A DNA stretch of 64,000 nt from positions 1,472,967 through 1,536,966 of the forward strand of contig CAUJRU010000138.1 in assembly GCA_963277665.1 (NCBI GenBank), written 5' to 3'. Source of the stretch: Viscum album. Taxonomy: Eukaryota; Streptophyta; Magnoliopsida; Santalales; Viscaceae. Positions 39,401-52,250 of this stretch are shown here, in pieces (within the stretch, counting starts at the first letter, position 1; each line of letters begins with the position of its first letter). The position numbers were made by a program, and so were the translations under genes. Under the pieces are notes generated by a model. That model worked only from the letters and a program-made list of their open reading frames with translations, made no database searches and had not been told where the DNA came from.

Positions 39401-40666
39401 AAAATATATTTTCCAAAATATAATTTCTAATATTTTACAACTGTATAAATCCATTTTTAAACATTTTTTAATATGTACTACAGGTATTTAAATGAATTAT
39501 TTCATCATTTTACTACTGAGTTACATTGCGTTTTTTATAGAAAATGTACAATATAAAAGAATTTTATATTATATAGAATTAATGAATTTTTTATCCTTTC
39601 ATTTCAACATAATCCCTCTTCACATTCATCATATGATTTTTAGGCTATATTCAATAGAATCATTTTTTTTAAAATGTCACTACATTTTATGAAACGAAAA
39701 CCATTTCAAATCATAAAGAATATTTTCCTCAAGAAATATTTTAAAATAATCTCTCAAAATTATTTTCCATTAAATATGAAATTATTTAATGTTACATAAG
39801 TTTAAATGGTGATATATTTTTCATGGATACTCTCTATATTATAATTATGTTTAGTTACTATTTGTAATGGAATGATATTTTTGGGAACCCAATTATTTTC
39901 CATGGGTTATGTTAATATTTAATTATGTTTATGAATCCCGTTTCATTCAATGGGTTATAATATGATGTAATATTTATTTTATTTTTGAACACATATATAT
40001 TGTTTTATTTATGTGATAGTTGGTCCTATATATCCTTCCAATTTATTGGGTAAATATTACATCTCATAACATAAATAGGGTTGTAATATATAGTAAACGT
40101 TGTTCAGTAACACATGGCTTGAATGAGAAGTGAACTCTAATCACTACGAATCTTTTCTGATATGATCATATTGGAAATGGGGCTTGATGTATATGGAAAT
40201 AATTTATTATATTTATTTGTATGAAAAAATTACAGGCATTATGTTACTCTATCTTCGAATATGATCTTGGACTCAATGTGATCATCAATGATTTGTTATA
40301 TTACAATATATCATGATCCATGATATGCATAATAAAATTTTTAATGTTTAATTTCATGTTCTTATGAACATATTCATGTGTTATCTCCCTTGATTACGCT
40401 TAGGGAGAATTTGAGACAAAACTTTTCTTATGTTTATTTTCAATAGGATACAATAAAATATATTTAGAAATATCGATAAAAAGGGTTCAACTTATCAATG
40501 AATAAGAGGGAGATCATGTAGATACTTTATGAATTTGTTATTTATGTTTCCCAGTTTCCAATGACACTGAACCTATATTGTTTTTGAATTATCTTATTAT
40601 GTTATTTATTAGATATTATTCTATTTTAGATATAATATAAAAGTATGGAAAGTTTGTTAGGTTATA
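36414..40666 (+). repeat. 3' LTR of old gypsy element
   Basis: Begins TGTATCAACC just after the decayed polypurine tract and ends AGGTTATA. At 4253 bp it is close to the rejoined 5' LTR (4229 bp). It carries the TATAAAAG promoter with C/T-rich neighbours near 38392 and the conserved block GCGTGCGTATGTATGACTTA near 38740. It is related to the young LTR but far more diverged. Confidence 0.8.
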
Positions 40667-43600
40667 ATGCATTCATTCAAAAATATAAAATGAAAGAAAA
40701 AAACAACATTCACACACAATCCACGAATTTGATGTTACATTAAATAAGAAAAAATTATACACAAAAGATTCTGTCTATAATAACTACAATAATAAAACAT
40801 GTCTGAAAAACAAAATTACTGAGAAGAACCTGAAAGAAAACAATAATTTCCATGTTCCATGCATAGGTCTAAACAGTTTTAATGATATACATAAAAATGT
40901 GAACAAAAGAAAATAAATCTTCTAAATCACATGACAATAACTCAGAGAAGAGTCCTTAATCACAAGTCATAGAGAAAAATTCAATAATAAACGGATACCT
41001 TAACAAAAAACATTTCCCAACCACATCATTGACTCCCAAAAGTGAAAAAACACTAATAATCCATAAAAATAAAACCATTAAAAACAAATAACAAAAAAAC
41101 CATTTTTATAATCTATAATTATTCGATAGTAATCGATGATTTTCATATCTGTCTATCTCCCCAAGATGAGTGCAACGAATCATGAACCAAAAACACATGA
41201 TAAATGGTCCCTCAAATATTTAAATCATCCCAAATAATCATGTACACTATTATTACCAATCCAGTGCTAAATGAAAAAGAGAACAAAATGATGATGACCA
41301 TGAAACAATAGTGCAATACTCTCTCAAAAATGATATCATCCATCATTTCATGATTTTAATCTTAATAAAATGAAAAAACATGATGATACAGAGGAATAAC
41401 CCAATGACGTTATGTAAAGAGATGGATTTGGAAATATAACTACACAAAACATTTATATATCCTCAAAACAATATTATACTATATCATTAAGATAACAAAA
41501 AACACAATTCATGATGAAGGCTAGCCATTCAAAATATCAAAACCACAATGCACAACAACATATATTACTATAAATTTAAATAATCATCATTATCATAAAC
41601 AAGGACAATAAGATAAAATCGAAAAAGACCTAATATAATTAAAAGGTGAATCATTGTTAATTAATATCAATAAATACTAAATAAAAAAATAAGGAAAAAA
41701 TTATTTTCACACCAATACATGAAACAAATTATATGGGTAATATCAATTGAAGAATCAATCTTACAACTATATGAAAAAAATAAAATTGATGAGTAGGAGT
41801 ACATTATTATTATCTTGAATCATCATCTTCCCCACAAAAAGATGCTAAAATTATCCAACTAAAACATACCCATTAATATTTCTAACAATCAAAACCTTGA
41901 AATGTTATGAATATTGAAACACATTTTTTTACTCTGAATTTAGTCAAACAAGTTTTCTCCAAATTATTAGTTCTTCCACACAAGGAAAAAACAAAAATAC
42001 TCTTAATTTCTTGAGAATATTTTTCATTCTCATAAAAAGTGTACAAACATAAGAGGATAAAACTAGAACTAACCCTACCATTAATGAGGAATTATTACCT
42101 TATTTTTAATTATCTATCAGCACTTCAGCTGATGAGGCCCTATCAAGGATAATTGGATAAAATGTAAAATAAGATGGAGTTATGATAATATTATGTTTTA
42201 TGTGAAAATAATTTCTTAAAGTAATTTCTATAAGGGGATCATCGCCAATAATCTAAATAATGAAACACAGAAACCAAGAGAATTTTTTATAATGCTTTCC
42301 ACTGTAATCTCACCTTGAAAAATATCTAAATTATTCTAAAATTTTTCAGTTATTCACATCCTTAGGATACATCTTGTGAAGAAAAACTTACTTGAGGATT
42401 TTAAAAGACGATATTTCATTTTTATGCTAATGAATAAAAACATACCACAAATCTAACATAGGTCCCTAAAATAAGTAGTTCATAGACCTGATCCGGAGAG
42501 AATATGAATTCTTGAGATAAACCAAGATCACATCAAAAGAATATTTTTTTAAAATAGGTACATTTAATTATGTAAAACCCCACTCAATTTAATAAGAAGG
42601 AATATGGATACCTAATACCTAGGTGAGGTATAATGATTGTAATGTTTCAATCTCTATAACTCGATTTAGATTCTAGTTAGATTTTACAACTGGAGAGACC
42701 AATTACAAAAAATTAAGCAGGCTACACTAAATTATGGTATGATTGATAAGATTTATATCCATCAAAATTGAATTTATAAGTTAAAATTTTGAATTTCAAG
42801 AAACACAGTATGTTTAGATCAATTGTAAAACAAAAACTGAATCCAAATAAAAATAATCCAAATGATTTAATGAAATTCATGACCAAATTTATTCAAAAAT
42901 AACAAGTCATTAAATAACATATGATTTTTCCAATGTATAAAAAATATAAAATTTAATCGAAATGTTCTATTTTGTATATAAATCTTGAATAGTTTAAAAT
43001 TTTCATTTACCTTTTCATGAAATTTATCCAATGATTTCAAAATCATTAATCCTTTTATATAATTTCCAACCCATTTAAATATTAAATCTTTTAAAACCCA
43101 CAAAATATTCAAGATATTATTTTATCATATCCTAATAAATTATTTTAAGATCAATTTTTGAAACCTAATGCTTTCTAAAAAATGTCATTTTGGTAATATA
43201 AATCACTTTTTCAAGGTCTAATATAATATTTGGGATCAAAAAAATTTGAGATAATTTTTTTATTTCAATCATATCAAATGAGATTAAATTTGAAATATGA
43301 GGAAAATATATTGAGGTAGAGAACACCCAAAATTCCCCGTCATGTAAATAATAATTTAAACTAACATAACATGAGTTATACCATTTGGAAAAAATTGGTC
43401 ATGGAAACATGTTCATGATAGATTATAAATATGAATTTATCATTCTCATGGAATGGTAGGCCATCTCCAAACCTGATATGATATTATAGATTGACTTCCA
43501 AATCATTCACATAGATTATTCATACTTAACTTTAACATGAATGCATAGAGTATCATTGTATTCCTTTATATTCAAACACAAAATTTAGAATATATTCACA

Positions 43601-44401
43601 ATATCAAGGATAATATCAAGTAGAATCAAAATATCATATATCATTAAGCAATAAATATCACTAAATAAATCCCCAATTCCTCCCTTTCCCTATGGGTTTA
43701 AATGTGAACATAAATAGATTTTAATCGAACACCAACTCATGAATACCCAATTATGTCCCAAAATGTTCATAATATATTTTATTACACACATCACCCAAAA
43801 TAACATAATGCATTCAATGGATAAGTATGTAATTCTAAGGTTAGGAATATTTTAATAACATTTGAATTGAATTAGCTAATATTTAAATATAATATGACAT
43901 CATAATGAATTAGATTCAAAATTATGGAGTGTTCTCAATCCTCACACCCTACAGAAAATTTCCCAGATATCAAAAAACATCAATTGTTTGTGATTTATCT
44001 TATATATAAGAAACTAATTCAATGTAAACATCTAAAATATAATAATAATTATATATCAATTCTTCCATATAAGTGTACATGGAACTGTTGAAATGAAAAA
44101 AATATAAAATACAAAAATCCATCATTTTGTGGTCTATGACCATCAAGAATAACCCTGGTATCCTTCTGCTAGACTACCAATAATGAATAGATAAAAACAT
44201 AAAATAAGAATATTTGAACCTACTATAAGTTCATATAAATTGAAAACATTGAATGGTAGAATCAATGTTTGTTTGAAATATTAATGAAGGATTTTTTTCA
44301 TAATGTAAATCAGTTTCTTCAAAAGGAAAATTAGAAGTTCTAATTGATAGTACAGTAAGGGATAAAAATGAATTATATTTCAAAAGAGGACACTAATTAA
44401 A
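40667..44401. other. AT-rich spacer, possibly part of a minus-strand LTR
   Basis: No gene recognised. From about 42.6 kb to the LINE, short blocks resemble 57.7-59.6 kb in the same order. For example, 43784-43860 resembles 58899-58975, with ACACATCA and TATGTAA words at matching spacing. This would fit the outer part of the minus-strand gypsy LTR interrupted by the LINE, but the resemblance is weak by eye. Confidence 0.35.
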
Positions 44402-44416
44402 TCAAGATATCAATAC
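44402..44416 (+). repeat. LINE target-site duplication, left copy
   Basis: TCAAGATATCAATAC matches TCAAGATATCAACAC at 50723-50737 with one mismatch. A 15-bp duplication is typical of L1-type insertion by target-primed reverse transcription. Confidence 0.88.
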
Positions 44417-44529
44417 GATTGTCAGTCATTACAATGGTCATTCGAAGGAGGCTCAAAAAGATGGAACACTCGAGAGTGTTGTGGCGAGAAACCCTAACCA
44501 CTTCCCTGGTTTCAACCTAACCTTCATCT

Positions 44530-46558
44530 ATGGCTGGTTTCGATCCACAGTGGGAATCCACCCCCTTGGCTACTACGACGTCCTTAAATGCTGGATCATC
44601 CAAAATAGAAGTGGGAATTCATTAAGTTCCTCTTCGAATGCTACATGTCTCCTTCTGCGATGCACTTCAAGGCTCAGATCTTAGTAGTGTGAAGGAGCAG
44701 AGACCTACACTCTTCAAAAAGCTAGATAATGGTGTCTTCTTCGTTGATGTCGATCTGGAAGTGCTATAGAAAAGGGAAGCATTGTGCAAATACTCAGTTC
44801 TTGGTCGTGTCTCTTACAACATAGGTGACCGACCATGGTCTCTAACAGATCTCAAAAACAGAATTCCACATTGCTGGGATTTGGCCAAATGGAAGATGAT
44901 CCCCATCGGCAAAGGCTATTTTCACATACTCCTCAACTCTCAGGAGAAACTGGAACATGTTTGGAGATTAGGAAATATAAATCTTAAACTGGGCCTCCTT
45001 AGGATTTCTGATTGGGATATCTATTTTAATCCTCACACGCACAGGAATTCTATGGCCCACGTCTGGATTTGAATTCATGGTCTTAGCTGGTTCTTTTGGC
45101 ACCCTAAGATCTTAAATGACATAGCCTCCTACATAGGTTCTCCAATTAAAATTGATCACAGAACGTTGAATGGAGACCTTGGACTTTTTGCTAGAATCAT
45201 TGTTGTGGTGAACTTAGCTTCAGAACTGCCTTTGGTCATAAACTTCAATTCTCCCAACTATAAAACTGATATTAAGATACAATATGAAAGGTAACCTCCT
45301 TTTTACGAGGTTTGAAAACTAATAGGGAACAATCTTGCTAACTACAGAGTGGTTAGAAATAATGTTGACTCCCTATTACAAATTATCTGAAAGAAATCAA
45401 ACATAATAAGAAAGGAAAATCTATGATGGAGAAAACTGACCTCCCTAATAAGAAGCATGATGTATGGGTCACGAAATCTAATAACATTGCCTCCATTGAG
45501 GGGAAATCATAGGGGAAAATATTGGAAGAGGAAGAAAACATGGTGGCTGAAACTTTTAATAACCTGCAGGTTAATTGAACTTCACTTGATAGCAATAACT
45601 GCCCCCTCCCCCCCTCTTTTGACTTCTAATGATTCTGCACATAATGCCTCTCCTTCGAAGGTGACCTCATGCAGGAACATTGAGAATTCTGGCACTGCAT
45701 CTATTCTGGATAGGACTAGGATAGATTTCAAATAACTGAATGTTCTAGTGAGCAGGAAAGATGAGCTCTACACTCGAGATGACTCCACTGCTTTTCCTGG
45801 TAACATGGAATAATCTTCAGACTGAGGTAACACAGTTATCATTCTGCATTATTCTGCTGATAAAAGTAATGCTACTGCCTGTGTAAACTCTAATACGACC
45901 ACTCAGATTAAAAATTCTATTTCTGACATATATATCAATGAGAACCTCACCATTGTCCCTACCTAAAACTCTTTCTGATGTTCATGATGCTGCTGATAAA
46001 ACCCATATCACTATCCCAGAACAATCTAATATGATTAATCAGGCTATATATTCTGCTTCAAACATGCAGATTGAGCAAAATGTCAACACTGCTCCTATTT
46101 AATCACTCTATATTTTGCATGTTCCTAACTCCTCCCCTACTGATAAATCCATGTACATCTTACATTTTTTCAGTTACCCCCACAATGAGGAATCCACACC
46201 TCCTTTGGGGCATTAGGACCCTATCTATAGACATATTACTCCTACTTCTCCCTTGGCTAAACCTCCTGAAATATTTCCCCTCTCCCTGACTACTAAAGCT
46301 GGCCCATCCCCAATGGAACCTCCTGCTCATGAAACAACTCCAAAACACTCTCATAACTGTTCTATCCAAGCTGTATCTCTTGCTATTTATGATTTGGATT
46401 CTACTGTTGAGCCTGCTAAAGTTAACACCTCAACCTCCAATGCCAAATCAATTGATAACAAATCGGAATCTACATCCCCTCCTCAAGGTAGAAGATCTAA
46501 GAGGATGAAGGATATTGGGAAGTCCAGAAAAAGGGGTTCTAACCCAAAACATAAGTAA
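44530..46558 (+). pseudogene. LINE ORF1 (DUF4283 RNA-binding-type protein), broken
   Basis: Starts at the ATG at 44530 (MAGFDPQWES) and ends at TAA 46556. The middle, about 44790-45290, is a DUF4283-like domain: YSVLGRVSYNIGDRPW, then DIYFNPHTHRNSMAHVWI, HPKILNDIASYIGSPIKID and FARIIVVVNLASELP. A TGA at 45070 falls where relatives have Arg in the VWxR block. A zinc-knuckle position at 45304-45345 keeps its spacing but has lost all four metal ligands. The tail is Ser/Thr/Pro-rich, then basic (GRRSKRMKDIGKSRKRG, near 46490). Earlier stops and several frame changes lie between 44620 and 46250. ORF1 proteins coat LINE RNA. Confidence 0.8.
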
Positions 46559-46560
46559 TA

Positions 46561-49240
46561 ATGAATCTCCTATTTTGGAACTATCAAGGAATTTCCCACA
46601 ATGACTCCTCCACAACTATTTGAAGGCTCTTCAACACTCATAAACCTCAGCTGGTTTCCATCTCTGAACCCAAAGTCAACTTCAATTCTAATTTCATGAG
46701 ACTTGGTTCTCTTCATTACATTTTCTTAGGATCCTGCAAATATGGTCCTCTAACGGACTCTATGTGGATCTTTTATCACAATTCCATGCAAAACATCAAT
46801 GTTTTTAAAACCTCTGTCAACATTTCACCTTTGATTTTATCTAGAATGATCAGAACATCTTTTTCACGATGGTTTATGCCAATAATAGGTATCAGCAAAG
46901 AAGGAATCTTTGGCATGATATTCTTGACATGGCTAACTCTATTCAAGATCCATGGGTGATTAGTGGAGACTTCAATGCTATTCTTAGTCCCATTGGAAAA
47001 ATTGGACCCTCACATCGATCTATATCCACAAGAGAATTTAGATCCTCCATTGAAGATTGTAATCTCTTTGAAGTTAACCTTACTGGAGTGAAATATACAT
47101 GCTATAGAAGACAGTATAATAAAGCAGTTTCTAGAAAGCTAGATAGGGCCTTTGTTAACATTAAGGCCCGAGACATTTGGGATAATATATCTAGTATAAC
47201 GTTACCCAGACTCAATTCTGACCATCATCCCATATTACTTCGCTCCCTTTCTAATGAACGCAGAATTCCCCTTCCATTTAAATTTAATAATTTTTGGTCT
47301 CTAAACCCTTACTGTGTCACATTTATTAATAACAATTGGATTTCCATGAATCATCATCATGACTCTTTTGACAGTATTTTCTAACTGAAAAGTTTATAAC
47401 AGGCCCTCAATGTCTAGTGTAGAAATAAGGGATTTTAAATGGATTCTGACATCACCTCTCATGAAGATGAGCTTAATAAAATCCAAACTCATACCACCAA
47501 CTATGATTTTAGCCTTGAACCTCAACTAGAGGTCAATACAGCTCTTAAGCTAAACACTTTACTCACCTTTATGGATAAAATTAGGAAACAAATTTTTAAG
47601 ACTAAATGGCTGGCTGATGGGGATAGAAATAATATTTTTTATAACTCTCTTCAAAGAACCAGAAAATCCAATCGACCTCTTAACAAACTGATTCACAATA
47701 AATTGATCATTGACTCAGAAGTGGCCATCTCAGATGATGTTGTCTCTTAATTTAATGAAATTTTCAACGGACCTAAGATCAATATTGATCTCAATCCCAA
47801 TATTATTCCCTTTTTGGTGGATGAGAAGGAAAATGACTCTATCTTATATATTCCATTGGAGCATGAAATTAAAGACACCTTGTTTAGTTTAATTCTAGAT
47901 AGTTCCCCTGGACCGGATGGTTTTAACAATGGTTTCTTTCAAAAACACTGGGACATCCTTTGTTCGTATGTTTGTAAACAGGTAAGGTTCTTTTTCACTC
48001 CCGGATCTCTCCCTCATGGTATCAATGCTCAATTCATCATCTTAATACCTAAGGTTGAAAATTCTTCTGAAATTCATCAATTTAGACTGATTTCTCTTAT
48101 CAATAACCTCAACAAGATCATTACCAAAATAATTGCCCACATATTGGTCCCGATTCGCAACAAAATTGTTTCATGGAATCAGTTTGGTTTCATCAAAAGC
48201 AGATCCATCCAAGACTGTATTTGTCTTGCCTCAGAATGTACCAACACCCTTAATAAAAAAATAGAGGGGGTTGTGTTTCCATTAAAAATGATGTTAGAAA
48301 ATCTTTTGATACTATTTATTGGGGATTTATATTTAGAGTCTTGAAAACATTGGTTTTCATGATATTTTTATCAAGAGAATCAATACTTTATTTCAATCTT
48401 CTATCATTTCCTTCTTGATAAATGGCACCCCTCGCGGTTTTTTCAAATGTTCTATATGTGTTTGAAAGCGATATCCCCTTTCAGACATTCGGTTTTATAT
48501 TGAGGAAGATTACTTCAGCAGACTCATTTATAATCTGGTCGATCAAATCAACTGAAACCCATTCAAGCTGCTAGAAACTTCTATGTCCCCACTCACCTCC
48601 TCTATGCTGATGATATTATCTTGTTTTTAAAAGGAGATCAAAAGAACATTCAATGTCTTAAGAAATCTATCTATCATTATGAGAACATTTCTATCCAAAC
48701 CATTTCCTGGAAAAAATCTCATATTTTCTTTGGAAAATACTTCCCTACTAGAAGGAAAACTAGTATCACCAGTAACCTTGGAATAACAGAAGGATTCTTT
48801 CCCTTCACGTAATTAGGTGTACTGATTTTATGGGGATGAACTAAATCCCACTATTTCTCAAATATCACTGATCAAATCATCAATGATCTCTCTACTTGGA
48901 AGGGGAAATACCTTTCCATGGCTAGTAGAATCTGTCTTGTCAAATCAACCATTTTCTCAAAGATGGTTTACTCCCTCATGATATATAAATGGACCACAGG
49001 TACTTTCAAAAAAATCAATACCTATATAAAAAAAAATTTGGATGGGAAGTATCATGGAATGGAAACATGTCACTATCCCATGGAAGACCTAATGTAAACC
49101 TCTTGATAATGGAGGAATTGGCATCAAAAACATAAAATTGTTTAACGATTCCTTGCAAGCGAAATTCACCTGGCATCTTATTAATGACAACTCCAAAGCC
49201 TCTTATTTTTTAAAACATAGATTCATAAATAAACTATTAA
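46561..49240 (+). pseudogene. LINE ORF2, endonuclease and reverse transcriptase part, broken
   Basis: The ATG is two bases after the ORF1 stop. The endonuclease opens with MNLLFWNYQG and the SEPKV block (catalytic Glu), changes frame near 46862, and continues with WVISGDFNAIL and NSDHHPIL, the conserved Asp/Asn and Asp-His sites. After a stop-ridden linker, RT begins near 47860 with SSPGPDGFN, followed by FIILIPKVENSSEIHQFR, WNQFGFIKSRSIQD, a D-containing KNDVRKSFDT block (near 48285) and LLYADDIIL, whose catalytic Asp codons are at 48609 and 48612. Stops and frameshifts separate most blocks. The enzyme would nick target DNA and copy the LINE RNA there. Confidence 0.85.
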
Positions 49241-50657
49241 AAAGAAATATTAATTTCATTAACTCCTTGGATCTGGCCCTCCATTAGAAACTCGAATCAG
49301 ATGATTATGTCTAATTATAGATGGATGGTCAGCGCTAACTCCAACATTAATTCCTGGTGTCACAACTGGATGGGTAATCCATTGATATCCTTGCTGCCTC
49401 CTAATAACACTCCTGAAGACACCAGCCATACCCTTAAAGATGTTATGCAACTTCATAGGCACGATATCCCTAAAAACATTGCTCAGATCATTGAGAATTA
49501 CACTTTCTCTAATTCTGGGGACTTCCTTGTTTGGGAACTTGCTCCTAATGGCATCCTTGAATCGAAAAACTTCGACATGCACAATTTCTCTGGCAATGAA
49601 CCTAATTATAAATGGGTGAGCATCTTCAATACGACTTGGATCAGACCCTCTAGTTTCACCCTTATTTGGCACATTTATCACAATAAATTTCCCACTGAAA
49701 CTTTTCTTCAAGCCGTTGGCATTAAACTATGCTCTAAATGTCATTTATGTAGTTAGCACAGGGAGGATTCTGATCATCTTTTTTTTTTCTTGTGCTACGG
49801 ACTCTTCTTTATGGAACTACATATTTGAGTTATTTAATTTCTCATGGTCCTTATCTGACCCGATTTGTTTGATTTGTAAGATATGTACTAAAAATGAAGC
49901 CTCTCAGCAAGTTAAAAACAATCTTCTTGCGGCAGTGGCGGAACTCCTACATGAAATCTGGTATGTAAGAAATGACCTTATTCATAATAAGCACCCATTC
50001 AGTTTCAATGGAGGAAAAGATCAAATTCTCATTGCGATTCATGAAGCCGCCTCAATTCATAAAGACTGCTGCAACAATTATATTGGTGACTTCGAGGTCC
50101 TTAGACGTATCCGGGTTCCGGGTATTATCCTGAAGGCCAAGCAACTCTTTGATGTTTTCTGGCAACCTCCGATGCCGGGTTGGATTAAAGTGAACGTCGA
50201 CGGTGCCTCAAAAGGATATCCTGGACATGCAAGTTGTGGGGCCACTTTTAGAGATTTTTCTGACCAGTGTCAGGGTTGATTTTACAGAGGGTGTGAGACT
50301 ACCTCATCCCTAGAAGCGGAGATTCTAGGAGTATTACATGTTGTCGATTTTTCACTGCAAAGAGGATAAAGAAAACATTGGATTGAAGGTAATTCTAACA
50401 CCATTTTTCAAGCCATTTGGAATGGAGTCATCCATCTCGCCTGGCCGCTAACTAAGCATTGGATGAATTGACTGAATTCGCTACAGGAAATTTACTACAT
50501 TGCCACACATGCCTTCCGGGAAGCGAATGTTGTTGCTGATGCCCTTTCCAACAAAGGTGTTCACCATAGCATGACTTTGCTGGATGTGCTGCCAGCTGAT
50601 TTATTTAACCTCTTTGGAGGAGATCGTAAAAAGATCCCATCCTTTAGTCTCATGTAA
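49241..50657 (+). pseudogene. LINE ORF2, zf-RVT and RNase H part, broken
   Basis: Contains the zf-RVT module: WHIYHNKFPTETF, then CSKCHLC and REDSDHLFFSC. It is interrupted by a TAG at 49754 and a frame change in a T run at 49778-49788. A plant-LINE RNase H follows (WIKVNVDGASKG), with the first Asp at 50199 and Glu at 50319. The third acidic position is Asn (50391), so the active site is damaged. Stops lie at 50277, 50367 and 50469. The last Asp, in VVADALSNKG, is present. The frame ends at TAA 50655. Confidence 0.85.
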
Positions 50658-50722
50658 AATGTTTCTTCTTTAATTAATAAATGGTGCTTCGTTCCTTGAT
50701 CGAGGCATTCCCAAAAATAAAT

Positions 50723-50737
50723 TCAAGATATCAACAC
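50723..50737 (+). repeat. LINE target-site duplication, right copy
   Basis: TCAAGATATCAACAC follows the A-rich LINE tail and matches 44402-44416 with one mismatch. Confidence 0.88.
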
Positions 50738-50909
50738 TAAAAGTTTGGGATTTTTCATAATTATAAAATAAATCATTTCAAAGACATTTATAAATAACAA
50801 TATATAAAACATTACACTCCGTCGTTTAGAGAACAAAAATTATCTAGAAAATAATTATTGAAGAATTTCCCTAGAATGCAATAAATAAGTCATAAAAAGG
50901 GTATCTGAA

Positions 50910-52250
50910 AAATCGTCCCCTATCAACTAGTAATTCCACCAATGATGTCCCACCATGATGGATATGTACACAAATATAATGGAAATAAGTCCCAAATATA
51001 ATAAAACAATACATTCAATGAAAGTAACAAGGGGAATAAAAGGTATTCAACCATGATCCATAAAATACAATCCAAACTAGATAAAGTAGAATGTATAAAA
51101 ATAAATAATATTATGTATCCATGTGAGAACATAGCATATCCACATCATCACAATATAAATATTTTCATTAAAATTTAATTTGAAATTTACAAAAATAATC
51201 TTCAATTTTACCTTAATCATGAATGAAATGTCTACAAATTCCTGAAGGAAAAATAAACTATATGATCAAATCTCAGTATCATTACACTATAGAATATACA
51301 TAATTTCTAATAGTAAGAATACAATAATTATAGATTTTAAAAAATAAAAAATCTCAATGATTTTTTATCAAATAATCCATTTTTAAACTATCATTTGGTT
51401 TTTATAAAATTACTAAATACACCATTGAAAAGGAATATGAAATGTACATGAAATAATAATGAAAAAATTATATATATAATCAATGGTACCACATAATATA
51501 AGTATGTGAAAAATATTACCATGACCTAATCCATTATGTTAACAAATGCGAGAAAATAACAATGAATAAATTCATATTTGGAATGATTGTGATAAAATAA
51601 CAGTGACACAATCCATCAAGTTATAATCCACTCATAAATGAATGTATAGATTATTTATCCTCTAACCTTTGGGAATCCATAACATATATAAAAGATATCT
51701 AAAATATAGTCTTATAGTGGATTAAATAGGTGTAATATATAGTGGAATTATAAACAATAAATAGAATGAAATCCTTAAGTGGTATTACACACAATCTGAA
51801 ATACATGTTTATTCATGATGTACCAATGGATATACAATGTTCCATGTTAATAAAAAAACATTTTAAAAATAAATTTTTAAACATTAAAATAAATTTTCAA
51901 AGGAACAAAATCATCTTCATTTCATAAAAAATTAATATTACAACAAAACCATAATTCAGTAATAGAATCAAAAGCATTGTGTGAAAAACATATGTTCGAT
52001 GAAAACCACATTTTAAAAAAGTGTTTAATTGAAATAAATCCACTATAATTAAAAAATATATTATATTAAATCAATAACCTGTTAAAATATATGAAAACAA
52101 AAAGAAATTCATTTAATTATACATTTTAATATAGAATCCAACCTCAAGGACTGAGATTGAACTAAACACCTTCAAAAACAGAAATTTTGGAAGAGTGGAT
52201 GGAGTTTCCAATATCATAAAACTTGATAAAAGTTAAAAAACTATATAAAA
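50910..52250 (-). repeat. diverged direct repeat A, probable 3' LTR of minus-strand gypsy element
   Basis: Aligns at a constant offset of about 8825 bp with 59735-61075. Examples are 51051-51110 (CATGATCCATAAAATACAAT...) with 59874-59930, 51379-51410 (CATTTTTAAA...) with 60206-60240, ACAATCCATCA at 51608 with 60435, and 52157 with 60976. The pair brackets minus-strand gypsy pol relics, so they are best read as its LTRs. The repeat may extend left to the LINE at 50738 and beyond it to about 42.6 kb. Exact ends are not resolved. Confidence 0.6.

Larger units (their letters stand above)
17159..40666 (+). mobile_element. old, decayed Ty3/gypsy chromovirus, interrupted by two later insertions
   Basis: Two diverged direct repeats enclose gag-pol remnants. 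The 5' LTR is 17159-18355 plus 30156-33187 (4229 bp once the young element is removed). The 3' LTR is 36414-40666 (4253 bp). The first 57 bp of the two LTRs align without a gap (17159-17215 with 36414-36470), although the 5' copy begins TATA rather than TGTA. Internal DNA is only 3.2 kb, including a 649-bp CACTA-like insertion. The gag remnant passes almost directly to late RT, so about 2 kb of gag, protease and early RT is missing. A 5-bp target duplication is not discernible. The element is related to the young one but much older. Confidence 0.85.
44417..50722 (+). mobile_element. L1-type LINE, apparently full length, inactivated
   Basis: A 6.3 kb non-LTR retrotransposon between matching 15-bp duplications. 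ORF1 carries a DUF4283-type domain. ORF2 carries apurinic-type endonuclease, reverse transcriptase, a zf-RVT zinc module and RNase H. The 3' end is a short A-rich tail (CCAAAAATAAAT). The presence of 5' leader, both ORFs and the tail within the duplication suggests a full-length insertion. Many stops and frameshifts show it is long dead. Confidence 0.9.

Noticed and set aside
49259..49711. 150-codon minus-strand open frame
   Set aside because: Shadow of the LINE ORF2 zf-RVT region on the + strand.
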